Positions 28,943 through 37,922 of a DNA stretch of 64,000 nt are shown here, piece after piece. The stretch lies in NCBI RefSeq assembly GCF_003319175.1, contig NZ_QOHK01000011.1, positions 1 through 64,000 of the forward strand, in the 5' to 3' direction. The notes below the pieces were generated by a model that saw nothing but the letters and a program-made list of their open reading frames with translations, was not told the DNA's origin and ran no database searches. Source of the stretch: Blastococcus sp. TF02-8 (lineage in GTDB: Bacteria; Actinomycetota; Actinomycetes; Mycobacteriales; Geodermatophilaceae). A program made the position numbers and the translations under genes. Every line of letters starts with the position of its first letter. Position 1 is the stretch's first letter.

Positions 28943-29258
28943 GGTGCTCCCTCGGGAGATGCGCCCGGTGGCGCGGCCGGCACGGTGCCGGTTGCGACGA
29001 CCGTGCTCCGCGGTCGGGGCACCGGGAAGCGGGGTCGGGACATCTGTGGACGGACTCCGTGCCTGTGGACGCAGGAGGAGCGCCCGTCGGCGGCTCGTGC
29101 TCAGCTGCCCGCGTGTACGAACCGCTCATGGAGCCGCCCAGCCGTCACCCGGCGCGCACCTCGTGCCCGACCGCGCCGGGACGGCGCCCGGGCTCCCCGC
29201 GGTCCGGTACGCGGCACCGGTGGACCCGGCCGTGGGGAGTGCGATGATCGGGCGCCGA
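28943..29258. other. 316-base gap before tRNA-Arg
   Basis: No coding region or clear repeat is supported here. It lies between ssb, transcribed leftward, and the tRNA, transcribed rightward, so promoters of both must be here; I cannot point to convincing boxes. A weak GAGTGCGAT stretch lies just before the tRNA. Confidence 0.4.
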
Positions 29259-29331
29259 GCGCCCGTAGCTCAGCGGATAGAGCAGGTGCCTTCTAAGCAC
29301 TTGGTCGCAGGTTCGATCCCTGCCGGGCGCG
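29259..29331 (+). tRNA. tRNA-Arg (anticodon TCT)
   Basis: A complete cloverleaf of 73 bases: acceptor GCGCCCG/CGGGCGC, D-arm with AGCTCAGCGGATAGAGC, anticodon stem GGTGC/GCACT around CTTCTAA (anticodon TCT), and T-arm with TTCGATC loop. CCA is not encoded. It reads AGA codons, rare in high-GC genomes. Confidence 0.95.
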
Positions 29332-29391
29332 CACATGCAGTCCTTCCTGGACGACCTGAACTCCTCCCGGCCTCACCGATCCGGGGATTGA

Positions 29392-29413
29392 GTAACGCAG
29401 GTCACGGGTAACG
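29392..29413 (+). promoter_or_regulatory. GTAACG direct repeats before transglycosylase gene
   Basis: GTAACG (29392), GTCACG (29401) and GTAACG (29408) lie 58-79 bases before the start of the transglycosylase gene. Direct GTAAC repeats are found in binding sites of the cell-wall regulator MtrA in actinobacteria, but the 16-base spacing here is wider than usual, so the match is only suggestive. Confidence 0.25.
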
Positions 29414-29470
29414 CGCCGCCACCGGTCGGGGGACGGGGCCAGATCCAGCAGCGGTCATGCGGAGAGACGG

Positions 29471-30772
29471 ATGCGCAGGTCCAGCAGAACAGGTGTCGAT
29501 CAGGGGCGCCGCGGGGGCGCCCTGACGTCCGCGGGCCGGTCACCGGGCGGGCGCGGGCTGCTGCTCGCCGCCGTCCTCGTCGGGCTGGGCGGGGTCGTCG
29601 CCGGAGTGGCCCAACCGGCCGAACCACGACTGACCGAGCAGTCCGCCGACGAGATGCCCGACAACCAGGTCCCCGTCTGGGGCATCGCGACGCTGTCGAC
29701 CGGAGCCCCGGCGGGTGCGCGCACGTTGAGCGACACCCCCGCACAGGTGGCCCAGCCGGCGCCGGACACACCGGAGGCCGTCAGCGGTCTCGCCGCCAAC
29801 GGCATCCCCTCCGTGGCCCTCAACGCCTACCGCGTCGCCGCGGCTCGCATGGGCAGCGCGAAGCCCCAGTGCGGCATCGACTGGTCGCTGCTGGCCGGCA
29901 TCGGCCGGGTCGAGTCCAACCACGGCCGCTTCGGCGGCGCGACCCTGCAGGGTGACGGGACCTCGGTCCCGGAGATCCGCGGCCCGGCGCTCGACGGGGG
30001 CAAGTTCGCCTACATCGGCGACTCCGACGACGGCCGCTTCGACCACGACAGCACCTACGACCGCGCCGTCGGGCCGATGCAGTTCATCCCGACCACCTGG
30101 CGGTCCTACGCGATCGACGCCGACGGCAACGGCAGCACCGACCCGTTCGACATCGACGACGCCGCCCTCGGCGCGGCCAACTACCTGTGCGTCGCGGGAG
30201 GCAACCTGCGCACCGACGCCGGTCAGCGCAAGGCCGTCCTGGCCTACAACCACTCCGACGCCTACGTCGCCCAGGTGCTCGCGCTGGCGCGGGCGTACGC
30301 GTCGGGCGTGCCGGTCGCCGACCTGCCGCTGAACGGGATCACCAGCGGCTCGGTCCCGCCGCCCACCGGCCACTACCGTGCCCCGGCCTCCCCCGGTCCC
30401 GCCATCGGCGAGGACGACACGACACCGGCCTCCGGCGACACCGTCGGGCAGGCCCCGCCGCCCGGCCAGCCGGCTCCCGGCCCCCAGGACGGCGGCCAGG
30501 CCGCGCCCCCGGCGCAGAACGGTGCCCCGCAGCAGTCCGCCGGTCAGCCCGCGCCGCCTCCCCCGGCCCCCGCGCCGCAGCCCCAGCCGGCGCCGGTCCC
30601 TCTCCCGGCGCCCCCGCTCCCGGTGCCTCAGCTGCCGCAGCTCCCCGTGCCCCAGCTGCCCCCGCCGCCGACGCCGCCGCCGGCGGTGACCGACCCCGTG
30701 GAAGGCATCAGCTGCAACGTCCTGGGCAACCTCGTCCCCGACCTGCCGCTGCTGCCCGAGTGCCCGAGGTGA
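29471..30772 (+). CDS. Membrane-anchored lytic murein transglycosylase (SLT-type)
   Basis: A 433-residue cell-wall enzyme that cleaves peptidoglycan glycan strands. A basic N-terminus and one hydrophobic helix (about residues 29-47) anchor it, followed by a soluble lysozyme-like domain: CGIDWSLLAGIGRVESNHGRFGG with the likely catalytic Glu in RVESNHG, PMQFIPTTWRSYAIDADGNGSTDPFDIDDAALGAANYLC, and LAYNHSDAYVAQVLALARAY. The last 120 residues are a proline/glutamine-rich tail that would span the wall, ending in CNVLGNLVPDLPLLPECPR with two cysteines. The ATG at 29471 follows GGAGAG. It ends convergent with the NrtR gene, with no gap. Confidence 0.85.
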   Translation: MRRSSRTGVDQGRRGGALTSAGRSPGGRGLLLAAVLVGLGGVVAGVAQPAEPRLTEQSADEMPDNQVPVWGIATLSTGAPAGARTLSDTPAQVAQPAPDTPEAVSGLAANGIPSVALNAYRVAAARMGSAKPQCGIDWSLLAGIGRVESNHGRFGGATLQGDGTSVPEIRGPALDGGKFAYIGDSDDGRFDHDSTYDRAVGPMQFIPTTWRSYAIDADGNGSTDPFDIDDAALGAANYLCVAGGNLRTDAGQRKAVLAYNHSDAYVAQVLALARAYASGVPVADLPLNGITSGSVPPPTGHYRAPASPGPAIGEDDTTPASGDTVGQAPPPGQPAPGPQDGGQAAPPAQNGAPQQSAGQPAPPPPAPAPQPQPAPVPLPAPPLPVPQLPQLPVPQLPPPPTPPPAVTDPVEGISCNVLGNLVPDLPLLPECPR

Positions 30773-31477
30773 TCAGCGGGAGTTCGGCGGCTTGAGCACG
30801 GCGAAGGGGTCGGTGACCTCCAGGCCCGTCGTCACGAACCGGTGGAGGGCCGCGGGCCGGCCGCCGGCCCGACCGGGTGCGGCCAGCTCGCCGGTCGGCT
30901 CCAGGACGCCGCGGCGCAGCAGCACCCGCTGGAGGTTGGTCGCCGTCACCTCGTAGCCGAGCGCGGCCACGTAGATCTCGCGCAGCTCGGCGATGGTGAA
31001 CGCGGGCGGGGTCAGCGCGAACGCCACGTTCGTGTAGGAGAGCTTCGCCCGCAGCCGCTCCAGCGCCGACTCCACCATCGAGCCGTGGTCGAACGCCGTC
31101 TCCGGCAGCCCGTCGACCGGGTGCCAGGCGGTGTCCTCGGGCAGCACCGGGTCGACGTCGGAGGGGATGAGACCCAGGTAGGCGGTGGCGACGGTCCGGC
31201 TCCGCGGGTCGCGGTGGGGGTCACTGCGGGTCTCCAGCTGCTCGAGGTGCGCGAGCTGGGCGACCTCGACCTTGGAGGCGAGCTGGCGCCCCACCGCGGC
31301 CCCGAGCGTCTCCTCCGGCAGCAGCGGCCCGCCGGGCAGCGCCCATGCCCCGGCGAACGGCTCACCGGCGCGCCGCCACAGCATCACGTGCAGCCGCGCG
31401 GCCCTGACCTGCAGCACCACCGCGAGAGCCTGGTGCGGATAGGCCGGTCGTTCCGGCGAGGACCACACGGATGTCAC
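30773..31477 (-). CDS. nrtR: NrtR-type Nudix transcriptional regulator of NAD synthesis
   Basis: A 234-residue protein with an N-terminal Nudix domain and C-terminal winged helix. The Nudix region has GAWALPGGPLLPEETLGAAVGRQL, in which key catalytic glutamates of GX5EX7REUXEEXGU are replaced (LASKVEV instead of REXXEE), as in NrtR/NadQ regulators that bind ADP-ribose rather than cleave it. The winged helix is at about residues 150-215. It is divergent from nadABC, the expected target of repression. I chose the GTG at 31477 because a TAGCAT box lies seven bases upstream (31485-31490); an ATG at 31486 would overlap that box. Confidence 0.85.
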   Translation of the reverse strand: MTSVWSSPERPAYPHQALAVVLQVRAARLHVMLWRRAGEPFAGAWALPGGPLLPEETLGAAVGRQLASKVEVAQLAHLEQLETRSDPHRDPRSRTVATAYLGLIPSDVDPVLPEDTAWHPVDGLPETAFDHGSMVESALERLRAKLSYTNVAFALTPPAFTIAELREIYVAALGYEVTATNLQRVLLRRGVLEPTGELAAPGRAGGRPAALHRFVTTGLEVTDPFAVLKPPNSR

Positions 31478-31548
31478 GGATCCCATGCTAGGTTTCTCGG
31501 CAGAGGTTTTCGCCTCGTAGTCTGAAACCCACTCTTCCGGAGGTCCCG
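31478..31548. promoter_or_regulatory. Divergent nrtR-nadA regulatory region
   Basis: TAGCAT at 31485-31490 (minus strand) is a probable leaderless -10 box of nrtR. On the plus strand TAGTCT at 31518-31523 is a candidate -10 for nadA, and GGAGG at 31539-31543 is its ribosome site. Between them lie GGTTTC (31491-31496) and the inverted GAAACC (31524-31529), plus an extra GGTTT at 31505-31509. NrtR boxes contain TAGTC half-sites; only one is clear here, so the inverted GGTTTC pair is my best operator candidate. Confidence 0.5.
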
Positions 31549-32562
31549 GTGACCGCAACGCTCCCCGACCCCACCAGCGCGCAGTGGACGCCGGAGCAGT
31601 GGCAGGACTGGCGCGACGAGGTCCGCCGGCTGGCCGCCGAGCGCGACGCCGTCGTCCTGGCGCACAACTACCAGGCCGCACAGATCCAGGACGTCGCCCA
31701 CCACGTCGGCGACTCACTCGCCCTCTCGCGCATCGCCGCGTCCAGCGACGCCTCCACGATCGTCTTCGCCGGCGTCCACTTCATGGCCGAGACCGCGAAG
31801 ATCCTCAGCCCCGAGAAGACCGTCCTGGTCCCCGACGCCGCAGCCGGCTGCTCGCTGGCCGACACCATCACCGCCGACCAGCTGCGCGCCTGGAAGGCCG
31901 AGCACCCCGGCGCCGCCGTCGTCTCCTACGTGAACACCACGGCCGAGGTGAAGGCGGAGACCGACATCTGCTGCACCTCCTCCAACGCCGTCGAGGTCGT
32001 GAACTCCATCCCGGCCGACCGCGAGGTGCTGTTCCTGCCCGACCAGTTCCTCGGCGCCCACGTGCAGCGGGTCACCGGGCGGAAGAACATGCGCATCTGG
32101 ATGGGCGAGTGCCACGTGCACGCCGGCATCTCCCCCACCGACCTGCGGCACAGCATCGAGGACGCCCCCGATGCCGAGGTGCTCGTGCACCCGGAGTGCG
32201 GCTGCGCGACGAGTGCGCTGTGGATGGTCGGCCAGGGCGACCTGCCCGAGGACCGCGTGCACGTGCTCTCCACCGGAGCGATGCTCGACCAGGCGAAGCG
32301 GACGACGGCGAAGCGCGTGCTGGTCGCCACCGAGATCGGCATGCTGCACCAGCTCCGGCAGGCCAACCCGGCCGCCGTGTTCGAGCCGGTCAACCCGCGC
32401 GCCGAGTGCCCCTACATGAAGATGTCGACCCCGGAAAAGCTGCTGCGCGCGCTGCGCGAGGGGCGCGACGAGGTCACCGTCGACCCGGAGATCGCCGCCC
32501 GGGCCCGCTCCGCCGTCGAGGCGATGATCGCGCTCGGCACCCCGTCGCTGGTCGGCGAGTGA
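31549..32562 (+). CDS. nadA: Quinolinate synthase A
   Basis: A 337-residue iron-sulfur enzyme that condenses iminoaspartate with dihydroxyacetone phosphate to quinolinate, the first committed intermediate of de novo NAD synthesis. The start [27 protein letters not shown], the HPECGC segment, [10 protein letters not shown] and RAECPYMKM supply the [4Fe-4S] cysteine ligands and substrate residues. It has the long actinobacterial layout with a 30-residue lead. GGAGG sits six bases before the GTG. It is followed one base later by nadB and then nadC in an operon. Confidence 0.95.
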   Translation: MTATLPDPTSAQWTPEQWQDWRDEVRRLAAERDAVVLAHNYQAAQIQDVAHHVGDSLALSRIAASSDASTIVFAGVHFMAETAKILSPEKTVLVPDAAAGCSLADTITADQLRAWKAEHPGAAVVSYVNTTAEVKAETDICCTSSNAVEVVNSIPADREVLFLPDQFLGAHVQRVTGRKNMRIWMGECHVHAGISPTDLRHSIEDAPDAEVLVHPECGCATSALWMVGQGDLPEDRVHVLSTGAMLDQAKRTTAKRVLVATEIGMLHQLRQANPAAVFEPVNPRAECPYMKMSTPEKLLRALREGRDEVTVDPEIAARARSAVEAMIALGTPSLVGE

Positions 32563-32563
32563 G

Positions 32564-34246
32564 GTGACCGCCAGCCTCGCGCGGGTCGTCCCGGCGCTCC
32601 CGCTGCCCGCCGCGGGCTGGGAGCGCAGCACCGACGTGGTCGTCGTCGGCAGTGGGGCCGCCGGACTGATGACCGCTCTCGCACTCGCCGGATCCGGACG
32701 CCGGGTCGCCGTCGTCACCAAGAGCGAGCTCGGTGACGGCAGCACCCGCTGGGCGCAGGGCGGCCTGGCCGCCGTGCTCGGCGCGGACGACGACGTCGCA
32801 CTGCACCTGCGGGACACGCTCGTCGCCGGAGCCGGTCTCTGCGACGAGGCCGCCGTCGCCGCGCTCGTCGCCGAGGCTCCCGCGGCCATCGCCCTGCTGC
32901 AGCAGCTGGGAGCCCGGCTCGACGTGACCGCCGACGGCCTGCCGGCGCTCACCCGAGAAGGTGGGCACAGCCGCGACCGCATCGTGCACGCCGGGGGCGA
33001 CGCCAGCGGCGCAGAGGTGACCCGGACGCTGCTCGCGGCCCTGGCCGGGGCGGGCGTCGAGGTGCTCGAGCACACCGTCGCCCTGGACGCCCTGCGCAGC
33101 GCGCGGGGAGAGGTGGTCGGCGTGCGGGTGGCGCGCGTGGGCGACGACGGCGGGCTCGTGGACGCCGGCGACCTGCGCGCGCACGCCGTCGTCCTCGCCA
33201 CCGGTGGCTACGGCCAGACCTACGCCTCGGCCACCAGCCCCGCGGGCGCGACCGGCGACGGCCTGGCACTGGCTCTCCGCGCGGGCGCCGAGGTCGCCGA
33301 CGTGGAGATGGTCCAGTTCCACCCGACCGTGCTCTGGCAGGGCCCCGACGTGACCGGTCAGCAGGTGCTGATCAGCGAGGCGGTGCGCGGCGAGGGCGCC
33401 GTGCTCGTCGACGGGGAGGGGCGCCGCATCATGACCGGCGCGCACCCGCTGGCCGACCTCGCCCCGCGCGACGTCGTCTCCGCCACGATCGCCGCCCACC
33501 TCACCGCCACCGGTGCGGACCACGTGCACCTCGACGCGACGGCGCTCGGCGCGGAGTTCCTGGAGCGCCGCTTCCCCGGCATCCTGGCCGCCTGCCGGGC
33601 CGCCGGCCGCGACCTGGTGACGGAGCCGGTGCCGGTGGTCCCGGGCGCGCACTACACCTGCGGCGGCGTGCTGGCCGACCTCGACGGCCGTACGGGGGTG
33701 CCGGGCCTCTACGCGGTCGGGGAGGTCGCCTGCACCGGCGTGCACGGCGCCAACCGGCTCGCCTCCAACTCGATCACCGAGGGGCTGGTCGTCGCCCGGC
33801 GGTGCGCCGCCCTGCTCGCGGCCCAGCTCCCGTCCGGCTCGCCCGCCGCTCCTCGGCCGGGGACGGCCGGCGGAGGCACGGTGATCGCCCCGGCAGCGCG
33901 GACCGCGATCGGGACCGCGACCAGCCGCTGGGCCGGCGTGGTACGCACGGCCGAGGGGCTCGCGGCACTGGCCGGCACCCTGGCCGCCGTCCCGCGGACG
34001 GACGGCGAGGCGCTGACCCTGACCGCCGTCGAGGCCACGGCCGCGCACACCGTCGCCACCCTGCTGGCGACCGCCGCGCTCGCCCGCGCGGAGAGCCGCG
34101 GCTGCCACCGCCGCGCCGATGCGCCCGGCACCCGCCCGGAGTGGCAGCTGCGGCTGGCCCACCGGATCGACGCCTCCGGACACCTGCACACCCGCACCGT
34201 GCCGCGGAGCGCGGCGCGCCCCGACCGGACCCAGGGAGTGGCATGA
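32564..34246 (+). CDS. nadB: L-aspartate oxidase
   Basis: A 560-residue flavoprotein that oxidises aspartate to iminoaspartate for NadA. The FAD motif VVVVGSGAAGLMTALALA is at about residues 23-40; the family signature GDGSTRWAQGGLAAVLG, GHSRDRIVHAGGDASG with the catalytic Arg/His, VQFHPTVLW, and HYTCGGVLADLDGRTGVPGLYAVGEVACTGVHGANRLASNS follow. The C-terminal helical domain is Ala-rich and shorter in charge than in E. coli. Stop overlaps nadC by four bases (ATGA). Confidence 0.95.
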   Translation: MTASLARVVPALPLPAAGWERSTDVVVVGSGAAGLMTALALAGSGRRVAVVTKSELGDGSTRWAQGGLAAVLGADDDVALHLRDTLVAGAGLCDEAAVAALVAEAPAAIALLQQLGARLDVTADGLPALTREGGHSRDRIVHAGGDASGAEVTRTLLAALAGAGVEVLEHTVALDALRSARGEVVGVRVARVGDDGGLVDAGDLRAHAVVLATGGYGQTYASATSPAGATGDGLALALRAGAEVADVEMVQFHPTVLWQGPDVTGQQVLISEAVRGEGAVLVDGEGRRIMTGAHPLADLAPRDVVSATIAAHLTATGADHVHLDATALGAEFLERRFPGILAACRAAGRDLVTEPVPVVPGAHYTCGGVLADLDGRTGVPGLYAVGEVACTGVHGANRLASNSITEGLVVARRCAALLAAQLPSGSPAAPRPGTAGGGTVIAPAARTAIGTATSRWAGVVRTAEGLAALAGTLAAVPRTDGEALTLTAVEATAAHTVATLLATAALARAESRGCHRRADAPGTRPEWQLRLAHRIDASGHLHTRTVPRSAARPDRTQGVA

Positions 34247-35139
34247 CCGAGTGGTTCCCGCTGCGCGCGGAGGTGGCCGACGTCCTCCGCGAGGGCGGTC
34301 TGGACCCGGCCACGGTCGAGCGGGTGGTGCGCCGCGCCCTCGACGAGGACCTGGCGCTCGGCCCGGACGTCACCACGATCGCGACGGTGCCCGACGGCGC
34401 TCGGACGACGGGCGACATCGTTCCGCGCAGCCCGGGCGTGCTGGCCGGCGTCCCGGTGGCCGCGGCCGTGTTCGCGATCGTGGGCGGGGACGACGTCGAG
34501 CTGGCGCTGCAGGCCGCGGACGGCATGGCGGCGCGCCCGCACACGCCGGTCCTGAGCGTCACCGGCGCGACCCGGTCGCTGCTCACCGCGGAGAGGACGG
34601 CGCTGAACCTGATCGGCCACCTCTCCGGCGTGGCCACGCTGACCCGCCGGTGGGTGGACGCCGTCTCCGGCACCTCCGCCGCCATCCGCGACACCCGCAA
34701 GACCATCCCGGGCATGCGGGTGCTGGAGAAGTACGCCGTCCGCTGCGGCGGCGGCGAGAACCACCGCATGGCGCTGGGCGACGCCGCGCTGGTGAAGGAC
34801 AACCACGTGTCCGCGGCCGGCGGGATCACCGCCGCCGTCGAGGCCGTGCGCGCGCACGCGCCGACGATCGCACTCGAGGTGGAGTGCGACACCCTCGAGC
34901 AGGTCCGCGAGGCGATCGAGGCAGGCGTGCAGCTGGTGCTGCTGGACAACTTCTCGCTGGAGGACACCCGCGCCGCCGTGGAGATGGTGCAGGGTTCCCG
35001 GGTGCGGCTGGAGGCCAGCGGGGGGTTGACCCTGGAGCGGGCGCGGGAGGTCGCGGGGACCGGCGTCGACTACCTGGCGGTCGGAGCGCTCACCCACAGT
35101 GCACCGGTGCTCGACCTCGGGTTCGACCTCCGGGACTGA
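34243..35139 (+). CDS. nadC: Nicotinate-nucleotide diphosphorylase (carboxylating)
   Basis: A 298-residue quinolinate phosphoribosyltransferase that turns quinolinate and PRPP into nicotinate mononucleotide with CO2 release. Family motifs seen are ERTALNLIGHLSGVAT, IRDTRKTIPGMRVLEKYAVRCGGGENHRM, KDNHV and EVECDTLEQ. Translationally coupled to nadB. A hairpin terminator follows 14 bases after the stop, so nadABC ends here. Confidence 0.95.
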   Translation: MTEWFPLRAEVADVLREGGLDPATVERVVRRALDEDLALGPDVTTIATVPDGARTTGDIVPRSPGVLAGVPVAAAVFAIVGGDDVELALQAADGMAARPHTPVLSVTGATRSLLTAERTALNLIGHLSGVATLTRRWVDAVSGTSAAIRDTRKTIPGMRVLEKYAVRCGGGENHRMALGDAALVKDNHVSAAGGITAAVEAVRAHAPTIALEVECDTLEQVREAIEAGVQLVLLDNFSLEDTRAAVEMVQGSRVRLEASGGLTLERAREVAGTGVDYLAVGALTHSAPVLDLGFDLRD

Positions 35140-35152
35140 CCCCACGGACGAC

Positions 35153-35190
35153 GACGGGACGCCGACCCCCGCAGGGGCCGGCGTCCCGTC
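35153..35190 (+). terminator. Hairpin terminator after nadC
   Basis: GACGGGACGCCG (35153-35164) pairs with CGGCGTCCCGTC (35179-35190); the loop contains a second small CCCC/GGGG pair. Placed between convergent nadC and the lipoprotein gene. Confidence 0.8.
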
Positions 35191-35207
35191 ATGGGTCGTG
35201 CGGAGGG

Positions 35208-35894
35208 TCAGGAGGTCGGCACCGTGATGGTGGCGACGCCGATCAGGAAGCCCTCGGACAGCGCGTCGGTGTTGAACGTCTTGTTCAGCAGGTCCGCGGC
35301 GGCCTGGGTCAGCTTCACCTGGGTGCCCTGCAGGACGGCGTTGCCACCCTCGGTCTTCAGCGGCTCGAGGGTGCGGCCGTCGAGGATGAACAGCGGGGCG
35401 CTGGCCACGACCTGCTGGCCGTTGGCCGACACGTCACCGAACAGGCGGGCCGGCTTGCCCGGGTCCACGGTGAAGTTGGTCAGCTCGACCGTGGTGCCAC
35501 CGGCGGTGAGGCTCAGGCCGCTGTTCTGGTGCAGCAGCGTGCCCTGGACCCACGGGCGGTAGCCGCTCTCCTGGTCGAACACGGTGACGGTGCCACCGGT
35601 GATCGGGAACTCGACCGAGCCCTCGGGGGTGAGGGTCGCGTTGCCCACGACGCCGGGGGTCAGGCCGAGGGACTGCAGGGCGCTCACGAAGTCGGCGTCC
35701 AGGGCCACCGAGGTGGTGCCGCCGGAGACGGCGGGGATGCTGGCGACCGGCTCCGGACGCGAGCTGGAGCTCGAGCTGCTGGTGTCGGCGGCCTGGGCCG
35801 TCGGCGTGCTGTCGGCGCCGCAGGCGCTCAGGCCGAGGGCGGCGCTGAGGGCGAGCGCGGCGATCATCGACTTCTTGGTGGTGGTCGTGCTCAT
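35208..35894 (-). CDS. Secreted lipoprotein of unknown function
   Basis: A 228-residue lipoprotein: MSTTTTKKSMIAALALS then GLSAC with the lipidated cysteine at residue 25. A serine-rich linker follows, then two beta-rich units of similar pattern, each with a VTVFDQ or PLFILDG strand, separated by LSLTAGGTTVELTNFTVDPG. The repeated arrangement of a VALDADFVSALQSLGLTPG helix and a TFNTDALSEGFLIGVATITV strand recalls widespread exported proteins of unknown role in soil bacteria. No catalytic residues are recognised. GGAGTG precedes the ATG. Name withheld because I do not recognise the family. Confidence 0.7.
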   Translation of the reverse strand: MSTTTTKKSMIAALALSAALGLSACGADSTPTAQAADTSSSSSSSRPEPVASIPAVSGGTTSVALDADFVSALQSLGLTPGVVGNATLTPEGSVEFPITGGTVTVFDQESGYRPWVQGTLLHQNSGLSLTAGGTTVELTNFTVDPGKPARLFGDVSANGQQVVASAPLFILDGRTLEPLKTEGGNAVLQGTQVKLTQAAADLLNKTFNTDALSEGFLIGVATITVPTS

Positions 35895-35967
35895 GGCGAT
35901 CACTCCTGGCGTCTCGGGTGTCGGATCACCAGGCATTCGGGACCAGTCGCAGATCCGGATTGGATCG

Positions 35968-35990
35968 GGCGCAATCAATTTTTTTGCGCC
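35968..35990. repeat. Hairpin with T-rich loop near lysE 3' end
   Basis: GGCGCAA (35968-35974) and TTGCGCC (35984-35990) pair around a 9-base loop TCAATTTTT. It lies just past the lysE stop and before the lipoprotein promoter, so it may end the LLM-lysE message. The AT-rich loop is unusual in this GC-rich sequence. Confidence 0.45.
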
Positions 35991-36006
35991 GGCTGTCCCG
36001 GCCGGA

Positions 36007-36654
36007 TCACCCCGCGGTGGCCGGCCGGGGCTCCACGGCGAGCCGGACGGCGAGCGCGCCGAGCACGCCGCCCATCAGCCAGCGCTGCATCCGCAGCCAC
36101 GTCGGCCGCGCTGTGAGGAACCGCGACAGGGAACCGGCGAAGACCACGATGAGCGCGTTCACGGTCAGGGCCACGGCGATCTGGACGACCCCGAGCACCA
36201 GGCTCTGCAGGGCGACCGGCACCCCGGAGGGCTCGATGAACTGCGGCAGCAGCGAGACGTACAGGACCGCGATCTTGGGGTTCAGCAGGTTGGTGAGGAA
36301 CCCCATCGCGAACAGCCGGCGGGGCCGGTCCACCGGCAGGTCCTTCGGCGCGAAAGCGCTCACCCCACCCGGTCGCAGCGCCTGCCAGGCCAGGAACAGC
36401 AGGTAGCCGACGCCCGCGAGCTTCAGCACGGTGTACGCGGCCGGGACGGCGACGAACACCGCCGTCAGCCCCGCGGTGGCCGCCGCCAGGTACACGAGGA
36501 ACCCCGCGGCGACGCCGAGCAGCGAGACCATCCCCGCCCGCCGGCCCTGGGTCACCGACCGCGAGACCAGGTAGATCATGTTCGGTCCCGGCGTCAGCAC
36601 CAGGCCGAGCCCCACCAGCGCGATGCCCGCGATCGCGGACCACTCGACCACCAC
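36007..36654 (-). CDS. LysE family amino-acid exporter
   Basis: A 215-residue membrane protein of about six helices in the LysE/RhtB translocator family. GLVLTPGPNMIYLVSRSVTQGRRAG near the start and FLTNLLNPKIAVLYVSLLPQFI in the middle are the family motifs. The start GTG at 36654 lies 13 bases after the LLM oxidoreductase stop, so the two share a message. Substrate (amino acid or homoserine lactone type) is unknown. Confidence 0.85.
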   Translation of the reverse strand: MVVEWSAIAGIALVGLGLVLTPGPNMIYLVSRSVTQGRRAGMVSLLGVAAGFLVYLAAATAGLTAVFVAVPAAYTVLKLAGVGYLLFLAWQALRPGGVSAFAPKDLPVDRPRRLFAMGFLTNLLNPKIAVLYVSLLPQFIEPSGVPVALQSLVLGVVQIAVALTVNALIVVFAGSLSRFLTARPTWLRMQRWLMGGVLGALAVRLAVEPRPATAG

Positions 36655-36667
36655 GGACGGCAGCCCG

Positions 36668-37705
36668 TCAGGCGCGCTGATCCGGGGGCAGCCAGCCGAT
36701 CGCCGGCGCGACGTGCTCCACGATGTTCTGCAGCAGGCGGGCGTTGTACTCGACGCCCAGCATGTTCGGCACCGTGATGAGCAGGGTGTCGGCCTCGCGG
36801 ACGGCGGCGTCCTTCGCCAGCTGCTCGGCCAGCACATCGGGCTCGGCGGCGTAGCTCCTGCCGAAGCGGGACCGCACCCCCTCGAGCAGGCCGACCTGGT
36901 CCTGGCTGGCCCGCTCGTCGCCGAAGTACTGCCGGTCCAGGTCGCTGACCAGCGGCACCACGCTGCGGCTGACCGACACGCGGGGCTCGCGCTCGTGGCC
37001 GGACGCCGCCCACGCCGCGCGGAACCGGGCGATCTGCTCGGCCTGCAGCTCGTCGAAGGGAACGCCGGTGTCCTCGCTGAGCAGCGTGGAGCTCATCAGG
37101 TTCATGCCCTGCTGTGCGGTCCACTCCCCGGTCGCGAAGGTGCCCGACCCCCACCAGATCCGCTCGACCAGCCCGGGTGACTGCGGCTGGACGGCCAGCT
37201 TGCCCGGCATGCCGCCGGTCATCCGCGGATCGGCGTCCGCGACGGGCTCGCCGGAGATCGCGGCGAGGAACAGGCCGGTCTTCTGCCGGGCGAGGTCGGC
37301 GTCGGTGCTGTCGGGGCCGGGCACGTAGCCGAAGGCCTCCGAGCCGCGCAGCGCCGTCTCCGGTGATCCCCTGCTCACGCCGAGCTGCAGCCGGCCGCCG
37401 CTGATCAGGTCGGTCGCGGCCGCCTCCTCCGCCATGTACAGCGGGTTCTCGTACCGCATGTCGATGACACCGGTGCCCAGCTCGATCCGCGAGGTGCGGG
37501 CGGCCATCGCCGAGAGCAGGGGGAACGGCGAGGCGAGCTGCCGGGCGAAGTGGTGCACGCGCACGTAGGCGCCGTCCAGCCCGAGCTCCTCGGCAGCGAC
37601 CGCCAGCTCGACGCTCTGGACGAGCGCGTCCTGCCCGCCGCGCACCTGCGACCCGGGAATGGGCTGCCAGTGCCCGAAGGACAGGAACCCGATCCGCTTC
37701 TCCAC
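36668..37705 (-). CDS. LLM-class flavin-dependent oxidoreductase
   Basis: A 345-residue luciferase-like monooxygenase. RIGFLSFGHWQPIPGS, HHFARQLASPFPLLSAMAARTSRIELGTGV and LISGGRLQLGVSRGS match the TIM-barrel flavin family that may use FMN or F420. The F420 pathway gene fbiC is in this window, so F420 use is possible but not shown. The GTG at 37705 is preferred because GAGAGG lies eight bases before it; another GTG nine bases upstream has no such site. First gene of an operon with lysE. Confidence 0.8.
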   Translation of the reverse strand: MEKRIGFLSFGHWQPIPGSQVRGGQDALVQSVELAVAAEELGLDGAYVRVHHFARQLASPFPLLSAMAARTSRIELGTGVIDMRYENPLYMAEEAAATDLISGGRLQLGVSRGSPETALRGSEAFGYVPGPDSTDADLARQKTGLFLAAISGEPVADADPRMTGGMPGKLAVQPQSPGLVERIWWGSGTFATGEWTAQQGMNLMSSTLLSEDTGVPFDELQAEQIARFRAAWAASGHEREPRVSVSRSVVPLVSDLDRQYFGDERASQDQVGLLEGVRSRFGRSYAAEPDVLAEQLAKDAAVREADTLLITVPNMLGVEYNARLLQNIVEHVAPAIGWLPPDQRA

Positions 37706-37922
37706 CGCACTCACCTCTCGTCGTCTCGCCCGCAGCAGCACCGGCGGCGCCGGAGGGATTCCCGGGTGGCCCCACGCGGTCCGGCCGGCACTGCGCGGCC
37801 GTAGGCGAGATCCTCCTGGGCGCACCGCCCCGGCTGTCGGGTTCTGCCGAGAGGACACGCACAACTAACGCAATGTGACGGCACGATCACGACTCTCCGT
37901 CGGCGGGTTCCGTCACTTTTCG

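Noticed and set aside
29336-29470. Possible c-di-AMP (ydaO) riboswitch before the transglycosylase
   Set aside because: The gap is short and I could not find the conserved riboswitch segments.
30430-30700. Proline/glutamine repeats at the transglycosylase 3' end as a DNA repeat
   Set aside because: They reflect a low-complexity protein tail; the nucleotide units are not regular.
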